Below are positions 37,088 to 45,567 of a stretch of 64,000 bases of DNA, piece after piece. The DNA lies in the NCBI RefSeq assembly GCF_003073135.1, contig NZ_PGDQ01000003.1, forward strand, positions 62,001 to 126,000. The letters run 5' to 3'. Under the pieces are notes generated by a model. That model searched no databases and was not told the DNA's origin. It worked only from the letters and a program-made list of their open reading frames with translations. The stretch's first letter is position 1, and each line of letters opens with the position of its first letter. Position numbers and translations under genes: made by a program. The stretch comes from Euzebya rosea. GTDB lineage: Bacteria; Actinomycetota; Nitriliruptoria; Euzebyales; Euzebyaceae.

Positions 37088-37104
37088 GCATGCATGCTAG
37101 CACG
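37079..37104. promoter_or_regulatory. vapBC operator/promoter palindrome
   Basis: CGTGC (37079-37083) and GCACG (37100-37104) flank the self-complementary core CATGCATGCATG (37085-37096). The core includes the vapB start codon. On the minus strand TAGCAT (37094-37099) lies 6 nt before that start, so binding here would block both the -10 and the start of a leaderless mRNA. Confidence 0.6.
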
Positions 37105-37149
37105 GGGATGCCGGGGGTCCTCCCGAGCGGAGGCGAGGCCGGCAAGTGA

Positions 37150-37179
37150 AGACCCCCGTGGCACGGGCCACGGGGGTCT
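37150..37179 (-). terminator. Terminator of the YcnI-type gene
   Basis: Perfect 13-bp stem AGACCCCCGTGGC / GCCACGGGGGTCT with loop ACGG, 15 nt after the stop at 37195 on the minus strand. The following tract is only weakly T-rich. It isolates vapBC from upstream copper genes. Confidence 0.75.
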
Positions 37180-37194
37180 GCATCTCCGCATGGG

Positions 37195-38013
37195 CTACGC
37201 CTTGCGGCGACCCATCACCAAGGCGCCCACCCCGGCCACCAGGGCAGCCGCGCCGCCGATGATCCAAGGGGTCGAGGACCCGCCGTCGGTACCGCCGGCA
37301 CCGGTCGCGACGGCACCCTCGGGGGTGGCCTCGTCGTCGGCGTCCTCGGTCACCTCCTCCATGGCCTCCTCGGTGGCGGCCATGTCGTCCATGGCCATCT
37401 CCTCGCCCTCGGTGGCGTCCATGGCCATCTCCTCGCCCTCGGTGGCGTCCATGGCCATCTCCTCGCCCTCGGCCATCTCGTCCATGTCGTGCTCGTCGCC
37501 CTCGGCGTCGTCGCCGTGGCCGTGGCCCGCCTCGGGGTCACCGCCGACGGTTACCACGGGGGCCGGAGTGGCCGCGTCGTGGTCGCCGGTCCAGCGGTAG
37601 GACAGCTCGTCGTTGCACTCCTGGTAGACGTTGAAGGGCACCTCGGTGCCGTCCTCGCCGTCGACGGTGGCGGTGAAGAACAGCTGGCCCGGGTCCTCGT
37701 TGACGAGGGTGCCCGTCCAGGTGATCGCCTCGTCGGTCTGCTCGATCTCGAAGCCCTCGACGTCGGCGACGCTGTCGATGGTGACGCCCTCGGGGATCTC
37801 GAGGGAGATCAAGCGGGTGTCGACGACCTCGCTCCCGGGAGGGGGCGGCGGCTCGCCCTCGCTGCAGCCGTGGGGGATCAGCAGCTGGAACTCGGTGGCC
37901 TCGCCGGCCGGGGCGGCCGCGGGCTGGAGCACGGCGTGGGCGAAGGCTGCGGTGGACCACAGCAGGGGCAGGGTCAGACCGGCCAGCAGCGCGGTCAGGC
38001 GTCGAAGGGTCAT
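37195..38013 (-). CDS. YcnI-type (DUF1775) copper-associated membrane-anchored protein
   Basis: 272 residues. Signal peptide ending A-A-F-A, so the mature protein starts at His (H-A-V-L-Q-P), the N-terminal His typical of this copper-binding family. The beta domain runs to about residue 145. Next comes a His/Asp/Met/Glu-rich linker (G-H-G-H-G-D-D; three E-G-E-E-M-A-M-D units encoded by 30-bp repeats at 37383-37470), then a C-terminal helix with R-R-K. YcnI proteins bind Cu(II). The Met/acid linker may add metal binding. It lies downstream of the CopC-CopD gene on the same strand. Confidence 0.88.
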   Translation of the reverse strand: MTLRRLTALLAGLTLPLLWSTAAFAHAVLQPAAAPAGEATEFQLLIPHGCSEGEPPPPPGSEVVDTRLISLEIPEGVTIDSVADVEGFEIEQTDEAITWTGTLVNEDPGQLFFTATVDGEDGTEVPFNVYQECNDELSYRWTGDHDAATPAPVVTVGGDPEAGHGHGDDAEGDEHDMDEMAEGEEMAMDATEGEEMAMDATEGEEMAMDDMAATEEAMEEVTEDADDEATPEGAVATGAGGTDGGSSTPWIIGGAAALVAGVGALVMGRRKA

Positions 38014-38086
38014 CGGAGGGTTCCTCTCGAAGGGACGGGTGGCGCAGGGACGCGCCGGATCCTCGGATCGTGGATGGACGGACTGC

Positions 38087-39850
38087 TTAGGGGTTGACGG
38101 TGATCTCCGTCACCGTCGAGACCACGTCGAAGCGGCTGGTCGCCACCTCGGTGGTGATCTCCCACCGGCCGGGCACGCTGAGCTCGGGGCCCTGGAGGAC
38201 GAAGTGCCCCCGACCCGACAACGTCGGGGTGCGGACGAGCGGGCCGATGTCGAGCTCGGGTTGCGACAGCGTCATCGTGACGCCGTCGTCGATGTCGAGC
38301 GGACGCCCCACGTCGCTCAGCAGGTAGATGTGGATCTCGTTGGCGCCGGCCCGGTTCGGGTCGACGGTGATCGACAGCTGCCCCAGCCCTTCGAACTGCT
38401 GGTTGGTGGAGAACGCCCCGGTGATACCGGCGGCCTCCGCGGCGGGCTGGAGGGCGACGAGGACCGAGGTGGCAGCAAGGACCAGGACGACGACGAGCGC
38501 CTCGATGCGGACCGTCCGGGCCAGCGTCGACCAGGCGGCATCGCGTGTGGCGGCGCGGTCGGCCACCTCGTCGGACCCACCGGCGATCACCGGCTGGCCC
38601 GAGCCGCCACGGGCGCTGCGGCGGCGACGGGCGGTCAGCGCGGGGACCAGCTTGCGGTTGTTCCAGGTGCCGAGGGCCAGCAGCGGCAGCACGGCGACCA
38701 CCTTGGCGATCAGCGCCCACCCGTAGCCCGTCGACGTCAGTGCGCGCAGGGCCCGAACCTCCGCCCACGACAGCGCCGTCCCGGCCAGCACGACCGCGAC
38801 GACGCTGAGGGTGAACAGGGAGGAGAAGCGGGCGACCAGCCGGCCGGCGCCGACCGGGTCGTCGGAACGGCGACGACGACGCAGCTCCATGGCCATGACG
38901 ACCAGGCCGCCGAACCACAGCGCAGCGGCGGCGATGTGCACCACGGAGGCACCCCAGACCACGGCGACCGGCCCGGTGGTGAGGGTGTGGCCCTCCAGCA
39001 ACAACGACGACAGCATGACGAGGCCGCCGAGCAGCGCGACGGGGCCGCCGAGCGTGCGACGGATCCCGACGAGCAGCAGCGCGGCGCCGAGCGCTCGGAC
39101 GATGGCGGAGATGCCCACGAAGCTGGTGATGGTGGACTGCAGCCCGCTGGCGTCGACGAGGGACGACAGCCCGTCACCGCTGACCAGGACGTTCTGCAGC
39201 AGCACGCCGAGGAACGCGGTGGCGAGCACGGCCAGCCCGGCCCGGCGGACCACACGCGCCACCGGGGCGTCGTCGCCGTCGAGGTGCTCGCGCAGCCATG
39301 CCACCGTGGCCACCGCGCCGGCGGCGAGCAGCACGCCGGCGTAGGTCACCCACCGGACGAGCGCCGCGAGGATCGCCCACGGTCGATCGGCCCCGGAGGA
39401 GAACACCTGGCCGAGCAGCTGGTCACCGGACCCGGACTCCGCGCCGACGCTGAAGACGAACGCCCCGTTGACGGGATGGCCGTCCGCCGAGGTCACCCGG
39501 TAGGTGACGGCGTAGGTGCCGTCGGACAGGTCCGGCTGCAGGGCGACCCGCACGATGTCGGGGGCGTCGTCGGTCTGGAACGTGCCGCCCTCGTCGACCC
39601 GTTCCCCGTCGGCACCGAAAACCCGCAGCCCACCCCGCGGGGACACGACGGTTTCGTTGAAGTCGAGGAACAGCTCCTCGGGGGCGTCGTCGAGGACCTG
39701 CCCGTCGAACACCGACCCGCCCTCCAGCACCGCGTGGGCGCTGGCCGGGGCGGCCAGCAGGACCACCAGCAGCAGGGTCGACAGGGCGAGGATGCCAGCC
39801 AACCCACGGGGGGTCAGCTGGCGATGACGGGGACAGGACTGCGCGGGCAC
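38087..39850 (-). CDS. CopC-CopD fusion copper protein with C-terminal YtkA/FixH-like domain
   Basis: 587 residues, GTG start. Signal peptide ends A-P-A-S-A with mature H-A-V-L; the CopC domain (to about residue 125) has T-S-A-D-G-H-P-V-N-G-A-F with the second His of the copper site. About eight helices of CopD follow (residues 150-450). The C-terminal 110 residues are an extracellular beta domain (L-S-I-T-V-D-P-N-R-A-G-A-N-E-I-H-I-Y) of the YtkA/FixH type. Likely copper uptake or periplasmic copper handling with the YcnI protein 73 nt downstream. Confidence 0.9.
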   Translation of the reverse strand: MPAQSCPRHRQLTPRGLAGILALSTLLLVVLLAAPASAHAVLEGGSVFDGQVLDDAPEELFLDFNETVVSPRGGLRVFGADGERVDEGGTFQTDDAPDIVRVALQPDLSDGTYAVTYRVTSADGHPVNGAFVFSVGAESGSGDQLLGQVFSSGADRPWAILAALVRWVTYAGVLLAAGAVATVAWLREHLDGDDAPVARVVRRAGLAVLATAFLGVLLQNVLVSGDGLSSLVDASGLQSTITSFVGISAIVRALGAALLLVGIRRTLGGPVALLGGLVMLSSLLLEGHTLTTGPVAVVWGASVVHIAAAALWFGGLVVMAMELRRRRRSDDPVGAGRLVARFSSLFTLSVVAVVLAGTALSWAEVRALRALTSTGYGWALIAKVVAVLPLLALGTWNNRKLVPALTARRRRSARGGSGQPVIAGGSDEVADRAATRDAAWSTLARTVRIEALVVVLVLAATSVLVALQPAAEAAGITGAFSTNQQFEGLGQLSITVDPNRAGANEIHIYLLSDVGRPLDIDDGVTMTLSQPELDIGPLVRTPTLSGRGHFVLQGPELSVPGRWEITTEVATSRFDVVSTVTEITVNP

Positions 39851-40012
39851 ACCTCAAGGGTGGCACCTCGGTGCCCGGAAGTTCCACGCCGGGTCGAAAA
39901 CCTCTGACCAGGCCCTCGGATCGTGCCGGTACCCACGGTGGGGTGGGTGGGTCCCCGATCGCGCCGGTTCCCACCGGACCGGCTACCGGCTGGGGGCAGC
40001 GCCGGGGGAGGC

Positions 40013-40049
40013 GTCAGCGGTCGATGGACGGGTCAGCGGTCGACGGACG
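40013..40049. repeat. 19-bp-period duplication spanning the receiver-gene stop codon
   Basis: GTCAGCGGTCGAyGGACG occurs at 40013-40030 and 40032-40049. The second copy contains the stop codon at 40033-40035. The rest of 39851-40012 holds no recognised feature. Confidence 0.75.
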
Positions 40050-40422
40050 CGGGTGCCGCGCGGCGAAGCGCGTCGGCCAACGGCCCCACGTCGCCGGACT
40101 TCAGGACCAGCTCGACGCCGATCCGCTTCATCTCCGTGCGGACGAAGTCGCCGGCCACCGCGGTGTAGGCCACGATGCCCACCGTCGGGGCCTGCTCGGC
40201 CAGCATCGCGATGGCCTCGAACCCGCTGGTGCCCGGCATCAGCAGGTCCATCACGACGACCTGCGCCGCGGTGCTCAGGACCTGGTCGACCGCCTGGCTG
40301 CCGTCGGCGGCCTCGCCGACCACGTCGAAGTCCTGGTGGCGGTCCAGCTGCATCCGCAGCAGGAGCCGGAGGTCGGGTTCGTCGTCGGCGATGACGACGC
40401 GAAGGGGGGCACTGCTGGTCAT
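40033..40422 (-). CDS. Single-domain response regulator
   Basis: 129 residues: a receiver domain only (I-A-D-D-E-P-D near residue 12, phospho-acceptor Asp in V-V-V-M-D-L-L-M-P-G, Thr in V-A-Y-T-A, Lys in L-V-L-K-S-G-D). No DNA-binding or enzymatic output. Start overlaps the kinase stop (ATGA). It may signal by protein contact or as a phosphorelay intermediate. Confidence 0.9.
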   Translation of the reverse strand: MTSSAPLRVVIADDEPDLRLLLRMQLDRHQDFDVVGEAADGSQAVDQVLSTAAQVVVMDLLMPGTSGFEAIAMLAEQAPTVGIVAYTAVAGDFVRTEMKRIGVELVLKSGDVGPLADALRRAAPASVDR

Positions 40423-41135
40423 GTAATGGGCGCTCTCGGCAACACGATGCTCGTAATAGTCCCTCCCGCGGTCGCCTCGAACGATAGCGTGCCCCCTGCA
40501 CCCTCGGCGACAGCCTTGGCGATGGACAGGCCCATCCCGAGACCTGCGCGGCTGGTGACCGCTCGTTCGCCCCGGAAGAACGGCTCCGTGGCCAGGCGGA
40601 CCTCCTCGGGATGGATGTCGGGGCCGGGGGAGAAGACCCGGACGGTGACGCGGCCGTCCTCCTCGCTGATGGTGACCTCGGGTTCGCTGGTCCCGTAGGC
40701 CGCGGCGTTCTCCAGGACCGCCCGCAACGCCCGTCGGATCCCGGTGAGGGGACCCGTCACCGTCGCCGGTTGTCCCTCCAGCTGGAGCATGCTGCTGCGC
40801 AGGTCGCCCCAGATCGCCCGGACCTCGTCGTTCAGCTCGAGCTGGCCGGGGGCATCGACCGGGATGGCGGTGTCGATGCCGGCTGCGACGAGGAGGTCGT
40901 CGAGCAGCACGGTGAGCCGCGCGGCGTTGCGCAGGAGCGCCGGTCCGATGACGTCGCGGACCGTGTCGAGGTCCTGCGCCTGGCCCAGCTCGCCGGCCAG
41001 GCCGTGGATGGTGGTGACGGGGGTACGCAGCTCGTGGCCGACCACGTTGATCACCCGCCGCCGGATCGCCTCGAGCTCCGCGGCGAGGGATTCGACGTCG
41101 GCCTCGTCGACCTTCGGCGTGTCGGTACCGCTCAT
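40419..41135 (-). CDS. Soluble histidine kinase
   Basis: 238 residues without membrane helices or a recognisable sensor domain. Phospho-acceptor His34 in V-V-G-H-E-L-R-T-P-V, N-box L-E-N-A-A-A-Y, G-boxes S-P-G-P-D-I and G-L-G-M-G-L-S-I-A-K. ATG at 41135 follows AGGAGGAG. Works with the overlapping receiver. Divergent from the Mce operon, so it may influence it. Confidence 0.92.
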   Translation of the reverse strand: MSGTDTPKVDEADVESLAAELEAIRRRVINVVGHELRTPVTTIHGLAGELGQAQDLDTVRDVIGPALLRNAARLTVLLDDLLVAAGIDTAIPVDAPGQLELNDEVRAIWGDLRSSMLQLEGQPATVTGPLTGIRRALRAVLENAAAYGTSEPEVTISEEDGRVTVRVFSPGPDIHPEEVRLATEPFFRGERAVTSRAGLGMGLSIAKAVAEGAGGTLSFEATAGGTITSIVLPRAPIT

Positions 41136-41521
41136 GGCTCCTCCTGTGTGGTGATGCCGGCTGGGGTGGGGGACGCACCGGTGACCCGGGGCTGTGCACC
41201 TTATGTCGGCAGCGCCAGCCGATGGGCGAGGACTGGAGAGGAACTGTCACTCTCCGGGGCCCGTCGATGACACCGTGGCGACGCTGCTGTTCACGTCTGG
41301 GGCCGCGAGACCCTATGCTCTGCTCCTACCGACGGGATCGGGCAACCCTCGACCACTGACCAGCATCGGTCGCCGGTACACATCCAGCAGTCAACGTGCG
41401 TAGCGACCCCGCACGGCCGGAACCACATACTCACGTCGCTCACACGAGCCGAGCGACCCCCGAGCCATACCCATGTCGGCGGGATTCGACACAGGGAACC
41501 GAAAGGAGTGGGCCGACAGCA
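41136..41521. promoter_or_regulatory. Divergent intergenic region with the putative mce promoter
   Basis: TTCACG (41290-41295) and TATGCT (41314-41319) with an 18-bp spacer make the best promoter match on the plus strand. A ribosome site GAAAGGAG lies before the permease start. The leader would be about 195 nt. No gene or strong hairpin is seen. Confidence 0.45.
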
Positions 41522-42289
41522 ATGGACAAGATCCGCAACGTCCTCGGACAGCTCGGCGGCATCTCCGCCATCGCGCTCGACGGCATGCTGTCGCTGCGCC
41601 GGCGCCCCCTGCAGCTCGACGAGTTCCGCCGGCAGGCCTGGTTCATCACCAAGGTCTCGGCGATCCCCCTGGTCCTGATCAGCGTGCCCTTCGGCATGAT
41701 CATCGCGCTGCACGTGGGGTCGTTCTTCCGCCAGCTCGGCGCCGAGGCCCAGATCGGGTCGGCCCTGTTCCTGGCCACCGTGCGCGAGCAGGCGCCGATC
41801 GCGACCGCGCTGCTGATCTCCGGGGCCGGCGGCAGCGCCATGACCGCCGACATCGGGTCGCGGCGCATCCGCGACGAGATCGACGCCATGGAGGTCATGG
41901 GCGTGGACCCCATGCACCGGCTGATCGGGCCACGCCTCGTCGCGGCGACCGTCTGCTCGGTGCTGTTCTGCTCGATCGTGGCCGTCGCCGGAATCCTCGG
42001 TGGCTGGTACTTCGCCGTGCCCGTCCAGGGCGGCACATCGGGTGCCTACTTCGACTCCCTGTCGGCGCTCTCGCAGCTGCCGGACTTCCTGATGATGATC
42101 ACCAAGGCGCTGTTCTTCGGCTTCACCGCCGGCGCGGTCGCCTGCTACAAGGGGTTCACGGTCAAGGGCGGGCCGAAGGGCGTCGGGGACGCGGTGCAGG
42201 CCAGCGTCGTCATCACGTTCATCCTGCTGTTCTTCCAGAACTTCCTGCTGACCGCCATGTACTTCAACCTGATCCCGCAGAAGCTCTGA
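41522..42289 (+). CDS. yrbEA: YrbE-type (MlaE) permease, first of the Mce operon
   Basis: 255 residues, five to six helices. MlaE-family features: R-R-Q-A-W-F-I-T-K near residue 37, A-P-I-A-T-A-L-L-I-S-G-A-G-G-S-A-M-T-A-D, and the E-I-D-A-M-E-V-M-G-V-D-P coupling helix near residue 122. Forms the membrane channel of a lipid/sterol importer energised by the ATPase at 51986. The frame is open to 41396, but ATG 41522 with its GAAAGGAG fits the family length. Confidence 0.92.
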   Translation: MDKIRNVLGQLGGISAIALDGMLSLRRRPLQLDEFRRQAWFITKVSAIPLVLISVPFGMIIALHVGSFFRQLGAEAQIGSALFLATVREQAPIATALLISGAGGSAMTADIGSRRIRDEIDAMEVMGVDPMHRLIGPRLVAATVCSVLFCSIVAVAGILGGWYFAVPVQGGTSGAYFDSLSALSQLPDFLMMITKALFFGFTAGAVACYKGFTVKGGPKGVGDAVQASVVITFILLFFQNFLLTAMYFNLIPQKL

Positions 42290-42296
42290 GCCGCAC

Positions 42297-43130
42297 ATGA
42301 GCGCCATCCCCGCACCGCTGTCCCGCTTCGGCCGCCGCCTCGGCGGTCCGTTCGAGAACGTCTACGACCAGTTCGCCTTCTACGGCGAGGCCCTCCGCGG
42401 CATGCCCCGCGCGTTCAAGTACGGCGGGGTCATCCTCACGCTCATCACCGACGTGGCGATCGGTGCCGGTGCCCTGGTGCTCGGCGGCGGCATGTTCTTC
42501 GTTATCGGGGCCCTGGCGTTCTTCACCGGCACGGCGGTCGGCCTGGAGGGCTACGTCGCCCTCGACCAGATCGGCGCCGAGGCCTACGTCGGGCTCGTCG
42601 CGTCCTTCGCCAACACGCGTGAGATCACCCCGCTGATCGCCGGGGTGGCCCTCGCCGCACAGATCGGGGCCGGGTTCACCGCCGAGATCGGCGCCATGCG
42701 GATCTCCGAGGAGATCGACGCGCTGGAGGTCATGAGCGTCCCGTCGCTGGTCTACCTCGTGTCGACGCGGATCTGGGCAGCGCTGATCCTTGCGATCCCG
42801 CTGTACCTCCTCGCCCTCTTCGCGTCGTACTCGGCGTCGGAGCTGATCGTGACGCAGTACTACACGGTGTCCTCCGGCGCCTACGAGCAGTACTTCGACC
42901 TGTTCCTGCCCACCATCGACGTGCTGTACAGCCTGACCAAGGCCGTGGTCTTCACGATCTTCGTCGTCCTCGTGCACTGCTACTACGGCTACAACGCCTC
43001 CGGTGGCCCTGCGGGCGTGGGCATCGCGGTGGGCAACGCGATCCGCGTCTCGCTGGTGGGCGTGGTCCTCCTCAACCTGCTGCTCTCGGTGATCTTCTAC
43101 GGCGGCGGCAACACGGTGCGGATCGCCTGA
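42297..43130 (+). CDS. yrbEB: YrbE-type (MlaE) permease, second of the Mce operon
   Basis: 277 residues. Same family as its neighbour: G-E-A-L-R-G-M-P near residue 27, E-I-T-P-L-I-A-G-V-A-L-A-A-Q-I-G-A-G-F-T-A-E, and coupling helix E-I-D-A-L-E-V-M-S-V. Starts 7 nt after the first permease; stop and mceA start share a base. The two form a YrbE heterodimer. Confidence 0.93.
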   Translation: MSAIPAPLSRFGRRLGGPFENVYDQFAFYGEALRGMPRAFKYGGVILTLITDVAIGAGALVLGGGMFFVIGALAFFTGTAVGLEGYVALDQIGAEAYVGLVASFANTREITPLIAGVALAAQIGAGFTAEIGAMRISEEIDALEVMSVPSLVYLVSTRIWAALILAIPLYLLALFASYSASELIVTQYYTVSSGAYEQYFDLFLPTIDVLYSLTKAVVFTIFVVLVHCYYGYNASGGPAGVGIAVGNAIRVSLVGVVLLNLLLSVIFYGGGNTVRIA

Positions 43131-44338
43131 TGGGCCGTTCGACCGCTGCCCGGGCGTTCCTCGGACTGCTGATCATCGTCGTGGTGGGTGCCGTCGGCTG
43201 GTTCGGCACGCGCGCCGCACAGGGCGCCTTCGCCGAGGACTACCGCTTCACCGTCGTCATGGGCGAGACGGGCCAGGGCCTCGTCAACGGCTCCGACGTC
43301 GTGGCCCGGGGAGTCCTGATCGGCAAGGTCGGCGCCATCGAGCTCAACGACGACCTCGAGGCCGAGGTCGAGCTGATCCTCGAGCCGCAGTACCGCATCC
43401 CCGAGGACGCCCAGTTCGCCATCGTCGGCAAGACGTTGTTCGGCGAGAAGCAGCTGGAGGTGCGCTTCGACGGGCCACGCGAGCTGGCCGCCGCGTTCAT
43501 CCCCGACGAGGGACGCGTCTCCGACGTCAACCAGATCGTCGAGGTGCAGGACGTCCTGCAGGACCTCGACGGGCTGCTCGGCGCCATCGATCCCGAGGAC
43601 CTGGCTGTCGTCGTCAACGACGGCATGGGGGCCTTCGTCGGCCAGGAGGACTCCATCGCCCGCGCCATCGACCAGGGTGCCCGGGCGACCAACGTGCTGT
43701 CCCGCAGCCTCGACGACCAGGTGCCGACCCTCCGCGACCTGTCGCTCGTGGCAGAGGCGCTCGGTCCCGTGGGCGACGAGTTCAACCGCATCGCCAGCAC
43801 CATCGACGGTGGCGCCCTGGACACCATCACGGCCAACCAGGACCGCCTGCGGTTCATGCTCGCAGAGCTCAACGCCTTCTCCGACCAGCTCGACATCGTG
43901 CTGGAGCTGACCCGTCCCGACCTCGACCGGCTGATCGTCGAGGGCGACAACGTCACCCGCGTGCTGTTCGCCTACCGGCCGGAGCTCGCCGACATGGTCG
44001 AGGGCATCAACGACTACGCCGACATCATCGGCAACGGCGGGCAGACCGACCCCGGGTGGAGCGGTTTCGCGGCCGGCTTCCAGATCCTCATCGAGGAACC
44101 GATCACCGGCGAGCTGTGCGCCGACGTGCCACCGGAGCTCGCGGCCGTCCTGCCGATCTGCAGCGGGACCGCACCCCCACCGGGCGGCGGTGACGGCGGC
44201 CCGCCGCAGCTGCCGGTGCTCGCCATCCCCGACGTCGTGGTCGCCGCCCCGCAGGCGCCCGTCGGCGACGGCGCGATCACCGACGTGTTCACGCAGGTCC
44301 TCGGTGACCTCGACCTGCTCCTCGGAGGCGGCCAGTGA
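43130..44338 (+). CDS. mceA: Mce family protein A
   Basis: 402 residues. One N-terminal anchor helix (residues 8-26), then the Mce/MlaD beta-barrel domain (about 38-115: G-S-D-V-V-A-R-G-V-L-I-G-K-V), a long helical region, and a Gly/Pro-rich C-terminal part. Extracytoplasmic substrate-binding/needle subunit for lipid or sterol uptake. Confidence 0.9.
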   Translation: MGRSTAARAFLGLLIIVVVGAVGWFGTRAAQGAFAEDYRFTVVMGETGQGLVNGSDVVARGVLIGKVGAIELNDDLEAEVELILEPQYRIPEDAQFAIVGKTLFGEKQLEVRFDGPRELAAAFIPDEGRVSDVNQIVEVQDVLQDLDGLLGAIDPEDLAVVVNDGMGAFVGQEDSIARAIDQGARATNVLSRSLDDQVPTLRDLSLVAEALGPVGDEFNRIASTIDGGALDTITANQDRLRFMLAELNAFSDQLDIVLELTRPDLDRLIVEGDNVTRVLFAYRPELADMVEGINDYADIIGNGGQTDPGWSGFAAGFQILIEEPITGELCADVPPELAAVLPICSGTAPPPGGGDGGPPQLPVLAIPDVVVAAPQAPVGDGAITDVFTQVLGDLDLLLGGGQ

Positions 44339-45567
44339 CCGACCGCCTGCCAGGCACCAAGTTCGTCCTGTTCGCGATCGTCTGCACGATCGCGGCCGGA
44401 TGGGTCACCTCGATCTCCGGCAACATCGCGCTGGACCGGATCATCCCGACCGTCCTGCCCTTCCTCGACGATGCCAAGGTCTTCGAGGCCGAGCTCGAGG
44501 AGGCCGCCGGCCTGCTGGTCGGTGACGACGTGCGCGTCGCGGGGGTCGACGTGGGCCGGGTCAACAGCATCCGCCTCGAGCGGGGCCTCGCGGTGGTGGA
44601 GTTCGAGGTGTCCGACGACATCGAACCGACCACCACCTGGGGGGTCGGTGCGCGTTGGCGCAACGTCATCGGCCAGCGGTTCCTCTACCTCTATCCCGCG
44701 CCCGGCGGCGTGCCGCTGCCGGAGGGGGAACGCATCGACATCAGCAAGGCCGTCGCCGTCGCCGACCTCGCGGCGTTCGTCGACCAGATCACCCCGCTGC
44801 TGGAGGCCATCGACCCCGTCAGCCAGAACAAGCTGACCCAGGCGCTCAACGACACCCTGATCGGACGTGAGGACGACATCCAGAACCTGGTCGTCAACCT
44901 GTCGGATCTGGCGGACACCGTGTCGTCGCAGGAGCCGGAGATCCGCGCGGTCATCGCAAACGCCAACCTGCTGCTGGGCGAGTTCAACACCAGGGAGGCC
45001 GAGCTGGTGGGCTTCATCGACCAGCTCCGGCTGGTCTCCAGCACGCTGGCCAGCCGCAACGGCGAGCTGCTGGACGCCGCGGTCGACCTGACGCGTGTGC
45101 AAGCCGAGCTCGGACGGCTCATCGCCGCCAACGACGACGGGCTGGTGTCCTCCCTGGACAACATCGAGCAGGTGACCGACCGGATCGGCGAGCAGCGGGG
45201 GTCCTTCGAGGACACCCTGGCCTCGCTCCGACAGGGCCTGGCGTCCTACATGCTGTCCACCCGCGGCGGCCAGTGGTTCAACGTCCGTGCGGTCGCCGTG
45301 CAGGTCCAGGCCGGCGGGACGGTCGTGTCCTGCGTCACCGAGAGCGCGACGGCCTGCTCCATCCCCAACAGCCCCAACCACCCCAGCGCCGGCACGACCC
45401 CCACGTCGGGCACGTCCGGGCCGGCCGCACCGCCCGAGCTGTCCTACGCCCCGGAACGGCTGGACGCCATCGAGGTCGTCACCGGCATGCCCCTGCTGAC
45501 CGCCCAGGACGTTGCCCTCGGGACCTCCGCGCCCCGGGGCGCCGGGACCGGGGAGGAGGGTCGCTGA
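44335..45567 (+). CDS. mceB: Mce family protein B
   Basis: 410 residues, GTG start overlapping mceA. Anchor helix near residues 7-25, Mce domain (D-D-V-R-V-A-G-V-D-V-G-R-V, residues about 60-130) and long helices to residue 300. Ser/Thr/Pro-rich stretch before the C terminus. Part of the MceA-F hexamer. Confidence 0.9.
   Translation: MTDRLPGTKFVLFAIVCTIAAGWVTSISGNIALDRIIPTVLPFLDDAKVFEAELEEAAGLLVGDDVRVAGVDVGRVNSIRLERGLAVVEFEVSDDIEPTTTWGVGARWRNVIGQRFLYLYPAPGGVPLPEGERIDISKAVAVADLAAFVDQITPLLEAIDPVSQNKLTQALNDTLIGREDDIQNLVVNLSDLADTVSSQEPEIRAVIANANLLLGEFNTREAELVGFIDQLRLVSSTLASRNGELLDAAVDLTRVQAELGRLIAANDDGLVSSLDNIEQVTDRIGEQRGSFEDTLASLRQGLASYMLSTRGGQWFNVRAVAVQVQAGGTVVSCVTESATACSIPNSPNHPSAGTTPTSGTSGPAAPPELSYAPERLDAIEVVTGMPLLTAQDVALGTSAPRGAGTGEEGR

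Noticed and set aside
37631-39907. 758-codon plus-strand frame across the copper genes
   Set aside because: The minus strand carries CopC-CopD and YcnI with signal peptides; the plus frame is a shadow.
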